From positions 17,287-81,286 of the forward strand of contig DWWQ01000040.1 of the NCBI GenBank assembly GCA_019119615.1: a stretch of 64,000 nt of DNA, read 5' to 3'. A program made the position numbers and the translations under genes. Source of the stretch: Candidatus Alistipes stercoravium. Lineage in GTDB: Bacteria; Bacteroidota; Bacteroidia; Bacteroidales; Rikenellaceae. The notes beneath the pieces are model-generated. The model made no database searches and was not told where the DNA came from. It saw nothing but the letters and a program-made list of their open reading frames with translations. Below are positions 55,038-63,200 of the stretch, in pieces. Within the stretch, counting starts at the first letter, position 1; each line of letters starts with the position of its first letter.

Positions 55038-56618
55038 ATGCGCAAAACGATTTTTTCACTCCTGACGCTGTTTGCGGTGCTGCCCCTTGCGGCACAGCAG
55101 ACCGACGATCTGGAGCAACTGCAGAAGTTTACCCGGATCTACCGGTATCTGTCCGAGCTCTATGTCGATGACGAGCCGATGGGCCCCGTGATCGAAGGGG
55201 CCATCGAAGGGATGCTTGAACGGCTGGATCCCCATTCGGCCTACCTGACGGCCGAGGAGATGCGCGGCGTGCGCGAAAGCCTCGACGGGGAGTTCAGCGG
55301 TATCGGCGTGGAGTTCAATGTGCTGCGCGACACGGTCGTCGTGGTCAATACCATAGCGGGCGGTCCTGCCGAGCGGGCCGGCATGCGGGCCAACGACCGC
55401 ATCGTGCGTATCGACACGCTCGTTGCCGTGGGCCTTACGCGCGTCGATGTGCCGAAATACCTGCGGGGCCGGCGCGGCACGAAGGTCGCATTGGAGGTTG
55501 TGCGGCCGGGCGTGGCCGGGATGCTTCGCTTCATGCTGGTGCGCGACCGCATTCCGATCCATACGGTCGATGCGGCCTATCCGGCATCGGACGGTGTGGG
55601 TTATATCCGGGTAAACCGCTTCGGACATACGACCTTCGCGGAGTTTCGGGAGGCTTACCGCCGTTTGGGTCGTCCCGAAGCCCTGATTCTCGACCTGCAG
55701 GGTAACGGCGGCGGTTTGCTTGACGAGGCGATCGGCCTGGCGGGATTCTTCCTGCCGCGGGGCGCCGTGGTCGTCTCGACCGAAGGCCGCGCCGTGCCCG
55801 CCACGGATTTCGAGACGCAGAGCCCCGGCGAGAATCTGCGGGGACGACTGGTCGTCCTGATCGACGAGTCGTCGGCTTCGGGTTCGGAGATCGTGGCCGG
55901 GGCCGTGCAGGACTGGGACCGCGGCGTCGTCGTCGGTCGCCCGAGTTTCGGCAAGGGGCTCGTGCAGCGGCAGATCTCGCTGCCCGACGGGTCGGCCGTG
56001 CGCCTGACGGTCGCCCGTTACCATACCCCTTCGGGTCGGGTTATCCAGCGCCCCTACGAGAAGGGCAACCGGCGGGAGTATTATCTCGACCACCTGCGCC
56101 GCTACGACGACCGGGTGCGCGACTCGCTCGATGCCGGGGCTCCGGCCTACCGTACGCTCCGCACGGGACGTACGGTATACGGCGGTGGCGGTATCCGTCC
56201 CGATGTGCTCGTAGCACCCGATACGATGGGCTATTCGGATTATTACGCCCGTTTGGTCCGTGAAGGCGTCTTTTCCGACTTTGTGAACAACTGGCTCGAT
56301 CGATCGCGCGACAGTCTGGCGGCCCGGTATGTTGATTTTCCCGCCTTTGAAAGCGGCTTCGAGGTTTCCGATCCGTTGGTTGAAGCGTTGAAAACGGAGG
56401 GCGAACAGCGCGGCATTGCATTCGACGCCGCGGGGTATGCCGCCTCCGAAACGGTGTTGCGCACGCAGCTTAAGGCACTTGCGGCACAGCGCCTGTTCGG
56501 GGTGGATGCCTATTTCCGGATTTTGAATCCCGTGCTGAACGGAGCCTACATCGAGGCGATGTCCATCCTTTCCGATTGGGACGGCCGGGGCAAGCCGCTT
56601 CTTGAACCGAAAAAATAG
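55038..56618 (+). CDS. S41 family carboxyl-terminal processing protease (CtpA/Prc type)
   Basis: 526 residues, exported (signal MRKTIFSLLTLFAVLPLAAQ). A PDZ domain (about residues 85-165; GEFSGIGVEFNVLRDTVVVVN) is followed by the S41 catalytic core with Ser in LIDESSASGSEIVAG and Lys in GRPSFGKGLVQRQ. The C-terminal 120 residues are a helical extension. It degrades or trims periplasmic proteins. The compound palindrome lies in its upstream gap. Confidence 0.93.
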   Translation: MRKTIFSLLTLFAVLPLAAQQTDDLEQLQKFTRIYRYLSELYVDDEPMGPVIEGAIEGMLERLDPHSAYLTAEEMRGVRESLDGEFSGIGVEFNVLRDTVVVVNTIAGGPAERAGMRANDRIVRIDTLVAVGLTRVDVPKYLRGRRGTKVALEVVRPGVAGMLRFMLVRDRIPIHTVDAAYPASDGVGYIRVNRFGHTTFAEFREAYRRLGRPEALILDLQGNGGGLLDEAIGLAGFFLPRGAVVVSTEGRAVPATDFETQSPGENLRGRLVVLIDESSASGSEIVAGAVQDWDRGVVVGRPSFGKGLVQRQISLPDGSAVRLTVARYHTPSGRVIQRPYEKGNRREYYLDHLRRYDDRVRDSLDAGAPAYRTLRTGRTVYGGGGIRPDVLVAPDTMGYSDYYARLVREGVFSDFVNNWLDRSRDSLAARYVDFPAFESGFEVSDPLVEALKTEGEQRGIAFDAAGYAASETVLRTQLKALAAQRLFGVDAYFRILNPVLNGAYIEAMSILSDWDGRGKPLLEPKK

Positions 56619-56649
56619 ATGAAGTTTTTGGAACTATGGATTATTTTAT

Positions 56650-56697
56650 GTAAATTCGTTTAGACAAAAAGACCAAAACAACTGGTTACGAATTTAC
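56650..56697. repeat. Inverted repeat upstream of the PUR-domain gene
   Basis: GTAAATTCGT (56650-56659) and ACGAATTTAC (56688-56697), a perfect 10-bp pair with 28 nt between. The left arm contains TAAATTCG, which lies 20 nt downstream of a TTTG (about 56627-56630), so it may be the -7 box of the gene; the right arm would be in the 5' UTR, 17 nt before the start codon. Confidence 0.45.
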
Positions 56698-56714
56698 CTA
56701 AAACTGCTTTATTC

Positions 56715-57023
56715 ATGGCTCCATCAGCTACACGACGCGGAAACGACGAGTACGACGATCCCATTTTGTCGAAGGCCGTCAAGGCTGGACGCAGAACCTA
56801 TTTCTTCGACGTCCGGACTACGCGCGGAGACGATTGTTTTCTGACCATCACCGAAAGCCGGAAGATGGTCGATGATTCCGGGACGATCACCTACGACCGG
56901 CACAAGATTTTCCTTTACAAGGAGGATTTCGACAAATTCGCCCAGGAACTCAATGAAACGATCGGGTTCATTCGCGACAGGTTGTCATCCGCACCGCAAG
57001 GGTGTGCCGAAAAGGGGGAATAA
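56715..57023 (+). CDS. PUR-alpha-like nucleic-acid-binding protein (DUF3276)
   Basis: 102 residues. The DUF3276 body begins SKAVKAGRRTYFFDVRTTRGDDCFLTITESRKM and continues with TYDRHKIFLYKEDFDKFAQELNETIGFI: one PUR repeat of beta strands and a C-terminal helix. Related bacterial PUR proteins dimerise and bind single-stranded DNA or RNA; BpuR of Borrelia is a known example. N- and C-termini are disordered. It lies in an unusually AT-rich pocket with a perfect inverted repeat. Confidence 0.9.
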   Translation: MAPSATRRGNDEYDDPILSKAVKAGRRTYFFDVRTTRGDDCFLTITESRKMVDDSGTITYDRHKIFLYKEDFDKFAQELNETIGFIRDRLSSAPQGCAEKGE

Positions 57024-57269
57024 CCCCGTTGTTTCCTGTCCGCTCCGATGCAGGAGGGGAGAGAGTATGACCTCTTATGAGACTTCCGGGTCGCAGGCAG
57101 ATGCGGCCCGGAAGTTTTGTATAATGTGCCTCGTGTATTTGGAGATGCGGAACACTTGTCGTATCTTTGCGGGCGAACAAACTTCCCGCGAGGTCAGGCA
57201 TTTTCGGGGTGGTGTCCCCCGGGGTCCGGATGTGGATCCGCCTGCTGCTGCGGGCCTTGTGTGAAAAGT

Positions 57270-58211
57270 ATGAAAATCACCGATTCTGTTCTTTTGGTAC
57301 TCAAGGGATGCGCCATGGGCATGGCCGATGTCGTCCCGGGAGTCTCGGGCGGTACGATCGCCTTTATTTCCGGCATTTACGAGGAGTTGATCGACTCGAT
57401 CCGCCGGGTTGATGCCACGGCGTTGAAACTGCTGGTGCGGCTGCGCTTCGGCGAGCTGTGGCGTCATGTGAACGGGAGCTTCCTCTTCTGTGTCCTGCTG
57501 GGCATCGCCATTGCGATCTTCTCGCTGGCCCGGCTGATGACCTACCTGCTCGAACACCATCCGATCGAGATCTGGTCCTTCTTTTTCGGACTGATCATCG
57601 CCTCGGCACTGCTTGTGGCCCGGCAGGTGGGGCATTGGAACTGGCGTACGGTTGCGGCCTTTGCCCTCGGGGCTGCGGCGGCCTGGTGGATTACCGTCGC
57701 CTCCCCTACCGAAACGCCCAATGACTGGTGGTTCGTGATGCTGTCGGGCGCCATTGCCATCTGCGCAATGATCCTTCCCGGTATTTCGGGCGCCTTCATC
57801 CTGCTGCTGCTGGGCAAATACCAGTACATCATGCAGGCCGTCGTCGATCTGAACATTCCCGTGATGGCGATCTTCGTGGTCGGCGCCGCTGCGGGCATCG
57901 TCTCCTTCTCGCACCTGCTTTCGTGGCTGCTCAAGCATTGGCATGATCTGACGGTATCGGTGCTCATGGGCTTCATGGTCGGCTCGCTCAACAAGGTGTG
58001 GCCGTGGAAAGAACCCGTCGAAACCTATCTCGACAGCCACGGCGAGTTGCAGCCTCTGGTCGAGCGCAATATTACGCCGGGGCATTTCGAGGCACTGTAT
58101 GACAAACCCTCGCTGCTCGCGCAGGCCGTGTTGCTCTGCATCGTGGGCTTCCTCACGATCTACGGCATCGAATTGCTGGCGCGTATCATCGTCAAGAAAC
58201 GCGAGGCATGA
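57270..58211 (+). CDS. DUF368 membrane protein (likely undecaprenyl-phosphate recycling transporter)
   Basis: 313 residues, about eight to nine TM helices, with the paired motifs PGVSGGTIAFISGIYEEL and PGISGAFILLLLGKYQYI that define the family. DUF368 proteins (PopT) were reported as undecaprenyl-phosphate flippases that return the carrier lipid for wall and LPS synthesis. Its stop overlaps the aroE start by 4 nt. The region before it (57024-57269) shows no gene. Confidence 0.92.
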   Translation: MKITDSVLLVLKGCAMGMADVVPGVSGGTIAFISGIYEELIDSIRRVDATALKLLVRLRFGELWRHVNGSFLFCVLLGIAIAIFSLARLMTYLLEHHPIEIWSFFFGLIIASALLVARQVGHWNWRTVAAFALGAAAAWWITVASPTETPNDWWFVMLSGAIAICAMILPGISGAFILLLLGKYQYIMQAVVDLNIPVMAIFVVGAAAGIVSFSHLLSWLLKHWHDLTVSVLMGFMVGSLNKVWPWKEPVETYLDSHGELQPLVERNITPGHFEALYDKPSLLAQAVLLCIVGFLTIYGIELLARIIVKKREA

Positions 58212-58951
58212 GACATTTCGGGCTTATCGGCCGGCCGCTCGTCCATTCGGCCTCGGCGCGTTACTTTACGGAGAAGTTCCGCCGCGAAGGGCTCGTGGAG
58301 TGTTCCTATGCGCTCCATGAGCTGTCGTGTATCGGGGAGCTCCCTGCGCTGCTTGCCGCTACGCCCGACCTGTGCGGGCTGAACGTTACGATTCCCTACA
58401 AGCGCGACGTTATGCCCTATCTGGATCGTGTGGCCCCCGAGGCGGCAGCCATCGGTGCGGTGAACTGCATCCGACGCCGTGAGGACGGGACGCTTGAAGG
58501 GTGCAATACTGATATCGTCGGACTGCGCGTCTCGCTGGACCGGCTGCTGGGTGAGGCGCAGCCTTCCGGTGCGCTGATCCTCGGCACGGGAGGCGCTTCG
58601 CAGGCCGTACAGTATGCCCTTGCCGAGCGGGATATTCCGTTCGAACTCGTCTCGCGCGACCCGGCCAAGGGAAACTATACCTACGACAACCTTCCCTTCG
58701 AGACGGTGGCCGAAAGCCGGTTGATCGTCAATGCGTCGCCCGTGGGGACCTACCCTGCCGTCGATGCGGCGCCGCGGATCCCCTATGCGGCCCTGACCCC
58801 GGACCATTTTCTGCTCGATCTGGTCTACAATCCGCCGCTGACGCGATTTCTCGACTACGGACGGCAGCGCGGTGCCCGCATCCTGAACGGCGAGACGATG
58901 TTCCGCGAGCAGGCCGAGGCGTCGTGGCGTTTCTGGAACGGTTCTATGTAA
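58208..58951 (+). CDS. aroE: Shikimate dehydrogenase
   Basis: Reduces 3-dehydroshikimate to shikimate with NADPH in aromatic amino acid synthesis. 247 residues, shorter than E. coli AroE (272) but usual in Bacteroidetes. Substrate site: LVHSASARYF near the start and NVTIPYKRDV (Lys); NADP loop GTGGASQAV; C-terminal YNPPLTRFLDYGRQRGARILNGETMF. It overlaps the DUF368 gene by 4 nt. Confidence 0.95.
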   Translation: MRHFGLIGRPLVHSASARYFTEKFRREGLVECSYALHELSCIGELPALLAATPDLCGLNVTIPYKRDVMPYLDRVAPEAAAIGAVNCIRRREDGTLEGCNTDIVGLRVSLDRLLGEAQPSGALILGTGGASQAVQYALAERDIPFELVSRDPAKGNYTYDNLPFETVAESRLIVNASPVGTYPAVDAAPRIPYAALTPDHFLLDLVYNPPLTRFLDYGRQRGARILNGETMFREQAEASWRFWNGSM

Positions 58952-58964
58952 AAATTGCAGGATA

Positions 58965-59705
58965 ATGAAATGTAAGATGTTGCTTTCCGTCGTGCTTGCC
59001 TTTTCGGGGCTTCTCTCCTTTGCGCAGGAGCAGCCCGAGGCACCCCGTTTCAACGGGGCCGACGTGCAGTATTTCATGCGCCGCCTTGTCGGCGAGTTCG
59101 GAGAAGTCGTCGAGGAGCGGCAGATCGCGGCCGAGACCCTCTCGCCGCAGGTTGCCGTGGCATTCGAGGTCAGTGCGGACGGCAGTGTCGGCGAATGGCG
59201 CTTCCGCGACCGCAACTCCGAGGGCCGCGACCGTTACGACGTGGAGCCGGCCTCCGAAACGACCCGCGAAGCGCTGACCGAGGCCTTCTCGCGCCTCGGG
59301 GGATGGAGCCCTGCAACCTATGCCGACGGTCGGACGACGGACTATACGCTGCGACTGGTGCTGCGCCTTCCTGTCGAAAAGTATCTCCGTGCCCAGGAGC
59401 CCGATCCGCTGCTCTTCCTGGGCAAGGATCCCCGCGAAAGTTTTACGGAGTGGATGCGGGCAAGGGTCCATTATGATGCCCGTTATGCGAAGGTCGGCGG
59501 CGTGGTGCGCGTGAAGTTCTACATCGAGCCGACGGGCCGTGTGGTGATCGGCGAGGTGCTCCGGTCTCCCGACGAGCAGCTCACGAAAGAGGTGCTTCGG
59601 GCCATCCGTGCCAGCAAGGGTAAGTGGACGCCCCGCAAGGTGGACGGCGTGCCGCAGCGCACGGCCTACGAGTTCCACTGCAATTATGTGAACGACGGGT
59701 ATTGA
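58965..59705 (+). CDS. Secreted protein with two TonB_C-like domains
   Basis: 246 residues. A signal peptide (MKCKMLLSVVLAFSGLLSFAQ) is followed by two copies of the TonB C-terminal fold: a degenerate one at residues 40-150 (LSPQVAVAFEVSADGSVGEWRF) and a clearer one at 155-246 (VHYDARYAKVGGVVRVKFYIEPTGRVVIGEVLRSP, ending WTPRKVDGVPQRTAYEFHCNY). There is no N-terminal TM anchor or proline-rich spacer, so it is not a classical energy-transducing TonB. It follows aroE by 13 nt. Confidence 0.75.
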   Translation: MKCKMLLSVVLAFSGLLSFAQEQPEAPRFNGADVQYFMRRLVGEFGEVVEERQIAAETLSPQVAVAFEVSADGSVGEWRFRDRNSEGRDRYDVEPASETTREALTEAFSRLGGWSPATYADGRTTDYTLRLVLRLPVEKYLRAQEPDPLLFLGKDPRESFTEWMRARVHYDARYAKVGGVVRVKFYIEPTGRVVIGEVLRSPDEQLTKEVLRAIRASKGKWTPRKVDGVPQRTAYEFHCNYVNDGY

Positions 59706-59729
59706 TCCGCTGCCGCCCGCGAAAAAGAT

Positions 59730-59775
59730 ATTCGCCCCGACCGTACAGCCGTACGGCGGGGCGAATCGTTTTTTT
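59730..59775 (+). terminator. Terminator after the TonB_C-like gene
   Basis: A 16-bp stem with one bulge (ATTCGCCCCG and CCGTAC paired with GTACGG and CGGGGCGAAT), 4-nt loop, then CG and seven T. Confidence 0.88.
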
Positions 59776-59857
59776 GCGGATCCCGCGGACAAAATCGTCA
59801 AGACGGTGCAGTCCGTTCCGTGGCCGCACTGTTGGGAGTGCGTGCGATTCCGGGATC

Positions 59858-60067
59858 TTACCGGTGATGCAGCATGGCTTTCGCCTTCTCATAGTCCTCT
59901 TCGCGAACCACGACCTGGGCGGGCATCGTGCCCAACGGGTAGATGGCCGACATGTATTCGTTGCGGATCGTCGACCAGATTCCGGCGCTGTCGAGCATCG
60001 ACTTGGCGATCTCGGCTTCCGTGATGGAGTTGTACTCCGCCAATACAACCTGGGTCTCGTCTTTCAT
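59858..60067 (-). CDS. DUF2007 family protein
   Basis: 69 residues, a single small alpha/beta domain: VVLAEYNSITEAEIAKSMLDSAGIWSTIRNEY, then AQVVVREEDYEKAKAMLHH. DUF2007 proteins resemble GlnB-like folds and are thought to be putative signal transducers; no function is established. It is divergent from dnaE. Confidence 0.9.
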   Translation of the reverse strand: MKDETQVVLAEYNSITEAEIAKSMLDSAGIWSTIRNEYMSAIYPLGTMPAQVVVREEDYEKAKAMLHHR

Positions 60068-60102
60068 AAGAAATTCGTTTTATGTTCGGTATCTAAAATT
60101 AA

Positions 60103-60122
60103 GCATTTTGTTGATAAAATGC
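60103..60122. repeat. Short inverted repeat between the DUF2007 and dnaE genes
   Basis: GCATTTT (60103-60109) and AAAATGC (60116-60122), 6-nt spacer, in the AT-rich divergent region. It may be an operator for either gene. Confidence 0.3.
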
Positions 60123-60157
60123 AAGAGCCCTGCCACAAAATCTCCGGAAATATTGCG

Positions 60158-60165
60158 TATCTTTG
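60158..60165 (+). promoter_or_regulatory. Putative -7 box for dnaE
   Basis: TATCTTTG, 84 nt before the dnaE start. Confidence 0.45.
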
Positions 60166-60249
60166 TCGGAGTCCGATCCGAATGAAGGCTGCCGTAGAAT
60201 ATGGCGGCCGTTTTCGCGACCGGCAGAAAGAAAAACAGCACACGGTTTC

Positions 60250-63200
60250 ATGTCCCAGTTCGTTCACCTTCACGTTCACTCGCAATATTCGATTCTCGAC
60301 GGTCAGGCCAGCATCCAGCGTCTGGTGGACAAGGCCATGGCCGACGGGCAGCCCGGCATTGCCATCACGGACCACGGCGACATGTTCGGCATCAAGGAGT
60401 TCTACAACTATGTCAAGAAGGTCAAGGGCAAGTTGAAGGACAAGGCTGCCGAGTGCGAGAAGCGTCTTGCGGCGCTCGGCGACGGCACGGAGCAGGCGGC
60501 CGACACGGCGGCGGAGATCGCCGCCTGTGAGAAGCAACTCGAAGAGCTGCGCGCCAAGATGAATTTCAAGCCGATCATCGGTTGCGAGGTCTATGTCGCC
60601 CGGCGGCGCCTGCAGGATAAGGAGGGTAAGCCCGACCAGAGCGGTTACCACCTGATCCTGCTGGCAAAGAACCTCAAGGGATACCACAACCTCATCAAGA
60701 TCGTCTCGAAGGCCTGGACCGAAGGTTTCTACATGCGTCCCCGAACGGACCGCACGGAGATCGAGAAGTACCACGAGGGGCTGATCTGCTGCTCGGCCTG
60801 CCTGGCAGGCGAGGTGCCGCGGGCCATCACGGACGACGATCTGGAGAAGGCCGAGGAGTCGATTCTCTGGCACAAGCGGGTCTTCGGCGACGACTATTAT
60901 CTCGAGCTGCAGCTGCACAAGGCGACCGTCGAACGGGCCAACCACGAGGCCTACCCCATGCAGCTGAAGGTGAACCGCCACCTGCGCGAACTGGCGGCCA
61001 AACATCACATCCGCATGGTCTGCACGAACGACGTGCATTTCGTGGACGAGGACAACGCCGAGGCCCACGACCGGCTGATCTGCCTCTCGACGGGCAAGGA
61101 CCTCGATGATCCGAAGCGCATGCTCTACTCCAAGCAGGAGTGGCTCAAGACGACGGCCGAGATGGCTGCGATCTTCGGCGAGACGGATCCCGAGGCGATG
61201 CAGACGACCGTGGACATCTGCAATCAGGTGGAGTGCTACTCGATCGACCATGCACCGATTATGCCGACGTTCGAGATCCCTGCGGAGTTCGGCACCGAGG
61301 AGGAGTACCGCGCCCGCTATACGGAGCAGGACCTCTACGACGAGTTCACGCGCGACGAGCACGGCAACGTGGTCATGTCCGAGGAGGAGGGCCGCAAGAA
61401 GATCGAGAAACTGGGCGGCTACGACAAGCTCTACCGCATCAAGCTCGAGGCCGACTACCTGGCCAAGCTGACGATGGAGGGGGCGCACCGCCGTTACGGC
61501 GAACAGCTCACCGACGAGCAGCACGAGCGGCTGATCTTCGAGCTACATATCATGAAGACGATGGGTTTCCCGGGATACTTCCTCATCGTGCAGGACTTTA
61601 TCCGTGCGGCGCGTGAGGAGCTCGACGTCTCGGTGGGCCCGGGGCGTGGTTCGGCGGCCGGTTCGGCCGTGGCCTACTGTCTCGGCATCACGCAGATCGA
61701 CCCCATCGCCTACGACCTGCTGTTCGAGCGTTTCCTCAATCCCGACCGTATCTCGCTGCCCGATATCGACGTCGATTTCGACGATGACGGCCGCGGCCGC
61801 GTGTTGAACTGGGTTACGCAGAAGTACGGCAAGGAGAAGGTCGCACATATCATCACCTACGGCACGATGGCCACGAAACTGGCCATCAAGGATGTCGCGC
61901 GCGTGCAGAAACTGCCCCTTCCGGAATCGGACCGGTTGTGCAAGCTCGTCCCCGACAAGATCCCCGACAAGAAACTCAACCTGCAGAGCGCCATCGATTA
62001 CGTTCCCGAGCTGAAGGAGGCCGAGCAGTCGGACAACCCTGTGCTGCGCGATACGATCCGCTATGCCAAGATGCTCGAGGGCAACGTCCGCAATACGGGC
62101 GTGCATGCCTGCGGCACGATCATCTGCCGCGACGACATCACGGACTGGGTGCCCGTCTCGACGGCCGACGACAAGGAGACCGGCGAGAAGATGCTTGTAA
62201 CGCAGTACGAGGGTTCGGTGATAGAGGATACGGGTCTTATCAAGATGGACTTTCTGGGGCTGAAGACCCTGTCGATCATCAAGGATGCCGTCGAGAATGT
62301 CCGCCAGACGAAACACATCGAGGTCGATATCGACGACTTCTCGATCATCAACGACAAGGCAACCTACAAGCTCTACGGCGAGGGCCGTACCGTCGGGACG
62401 TTCCAGTTCGAGTCCGCCGGCATGCAGAAATACCTGCGCGAGCTGCAGCCCTCGACCTTCGAGGACCTGATCGCCATGAACGCCCTCTACCGTCCGGGGC
62501 CGATGGACTATATCCCCGACTTCATCGCCCGCAAACACGGCCGCAGCCCCATCGTCTATGACATCCCGGTCATGGAGAAGTACCTGAAGGATACCTACGG
62601 CGTTACGGTTTATCAGGAGCAGGTCATGCTCTTGTCGCGTCTTCTGGCCAACTTCACGCGCGGCGAGTCGGACACGCTGCGCAAGGCCATGGGTAAGAAG
62701 CTCAAGGACAAGCTCGACGCCCTGAAGCCGAAGTTCATCAGCGGCGGGCAGAAGAACGGCCATGACAAGGAGACGCTCGAGAAGATCTGGGCCGACTGGG
62801 AGAAGTTCGCCTCCTACGCCTTCAACAAGTCGCATGCGACCTGCTATTCGTGGGTGGCGTTCCAGACCGCCTACCTCAAGGCCAACTACCCTTCGGAGTA
62901 CATGGCGGCGGTGTTGAGCCGCAACCTGGCGAACATAGAGCAGCTGACGCTCTATATGAACGAGTGCAAGCGTATGGGCATCAGCGTGCTGGGCCCCGAT
63001 ATCAACGAGTCGGTGCGCACCTTCTCGTCCAACGAGTCGGGCGACGTGCGTTTCGGACTGGCTGCGGTGAAGGGTGTCGGCGAGGCGGCTGTCGATAGCA
63101 TCATTGCCGAGCGCCGTGCAAACGGCCGTTTCAAGGATATCTACGATTTCGTGGAGCGTGTGAACTATACGCTTGTAAACCGCAAGTGCCTCGAGAATCT

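Noticed and set aside
51827..55045. A 1072-codon open frame antisense to ettA and hisS
   Set aside because: Same cause: the plus strand holds full-length ettA and hisS with all motifs, and the antisense product has no recognisable domain.
60103..60122. Terminator between dnaE and the DUF2007 gene
   Set aside because: The genes diverge, so no transcript ends there; the T-rich stem arms are only the inverted repeat itself.
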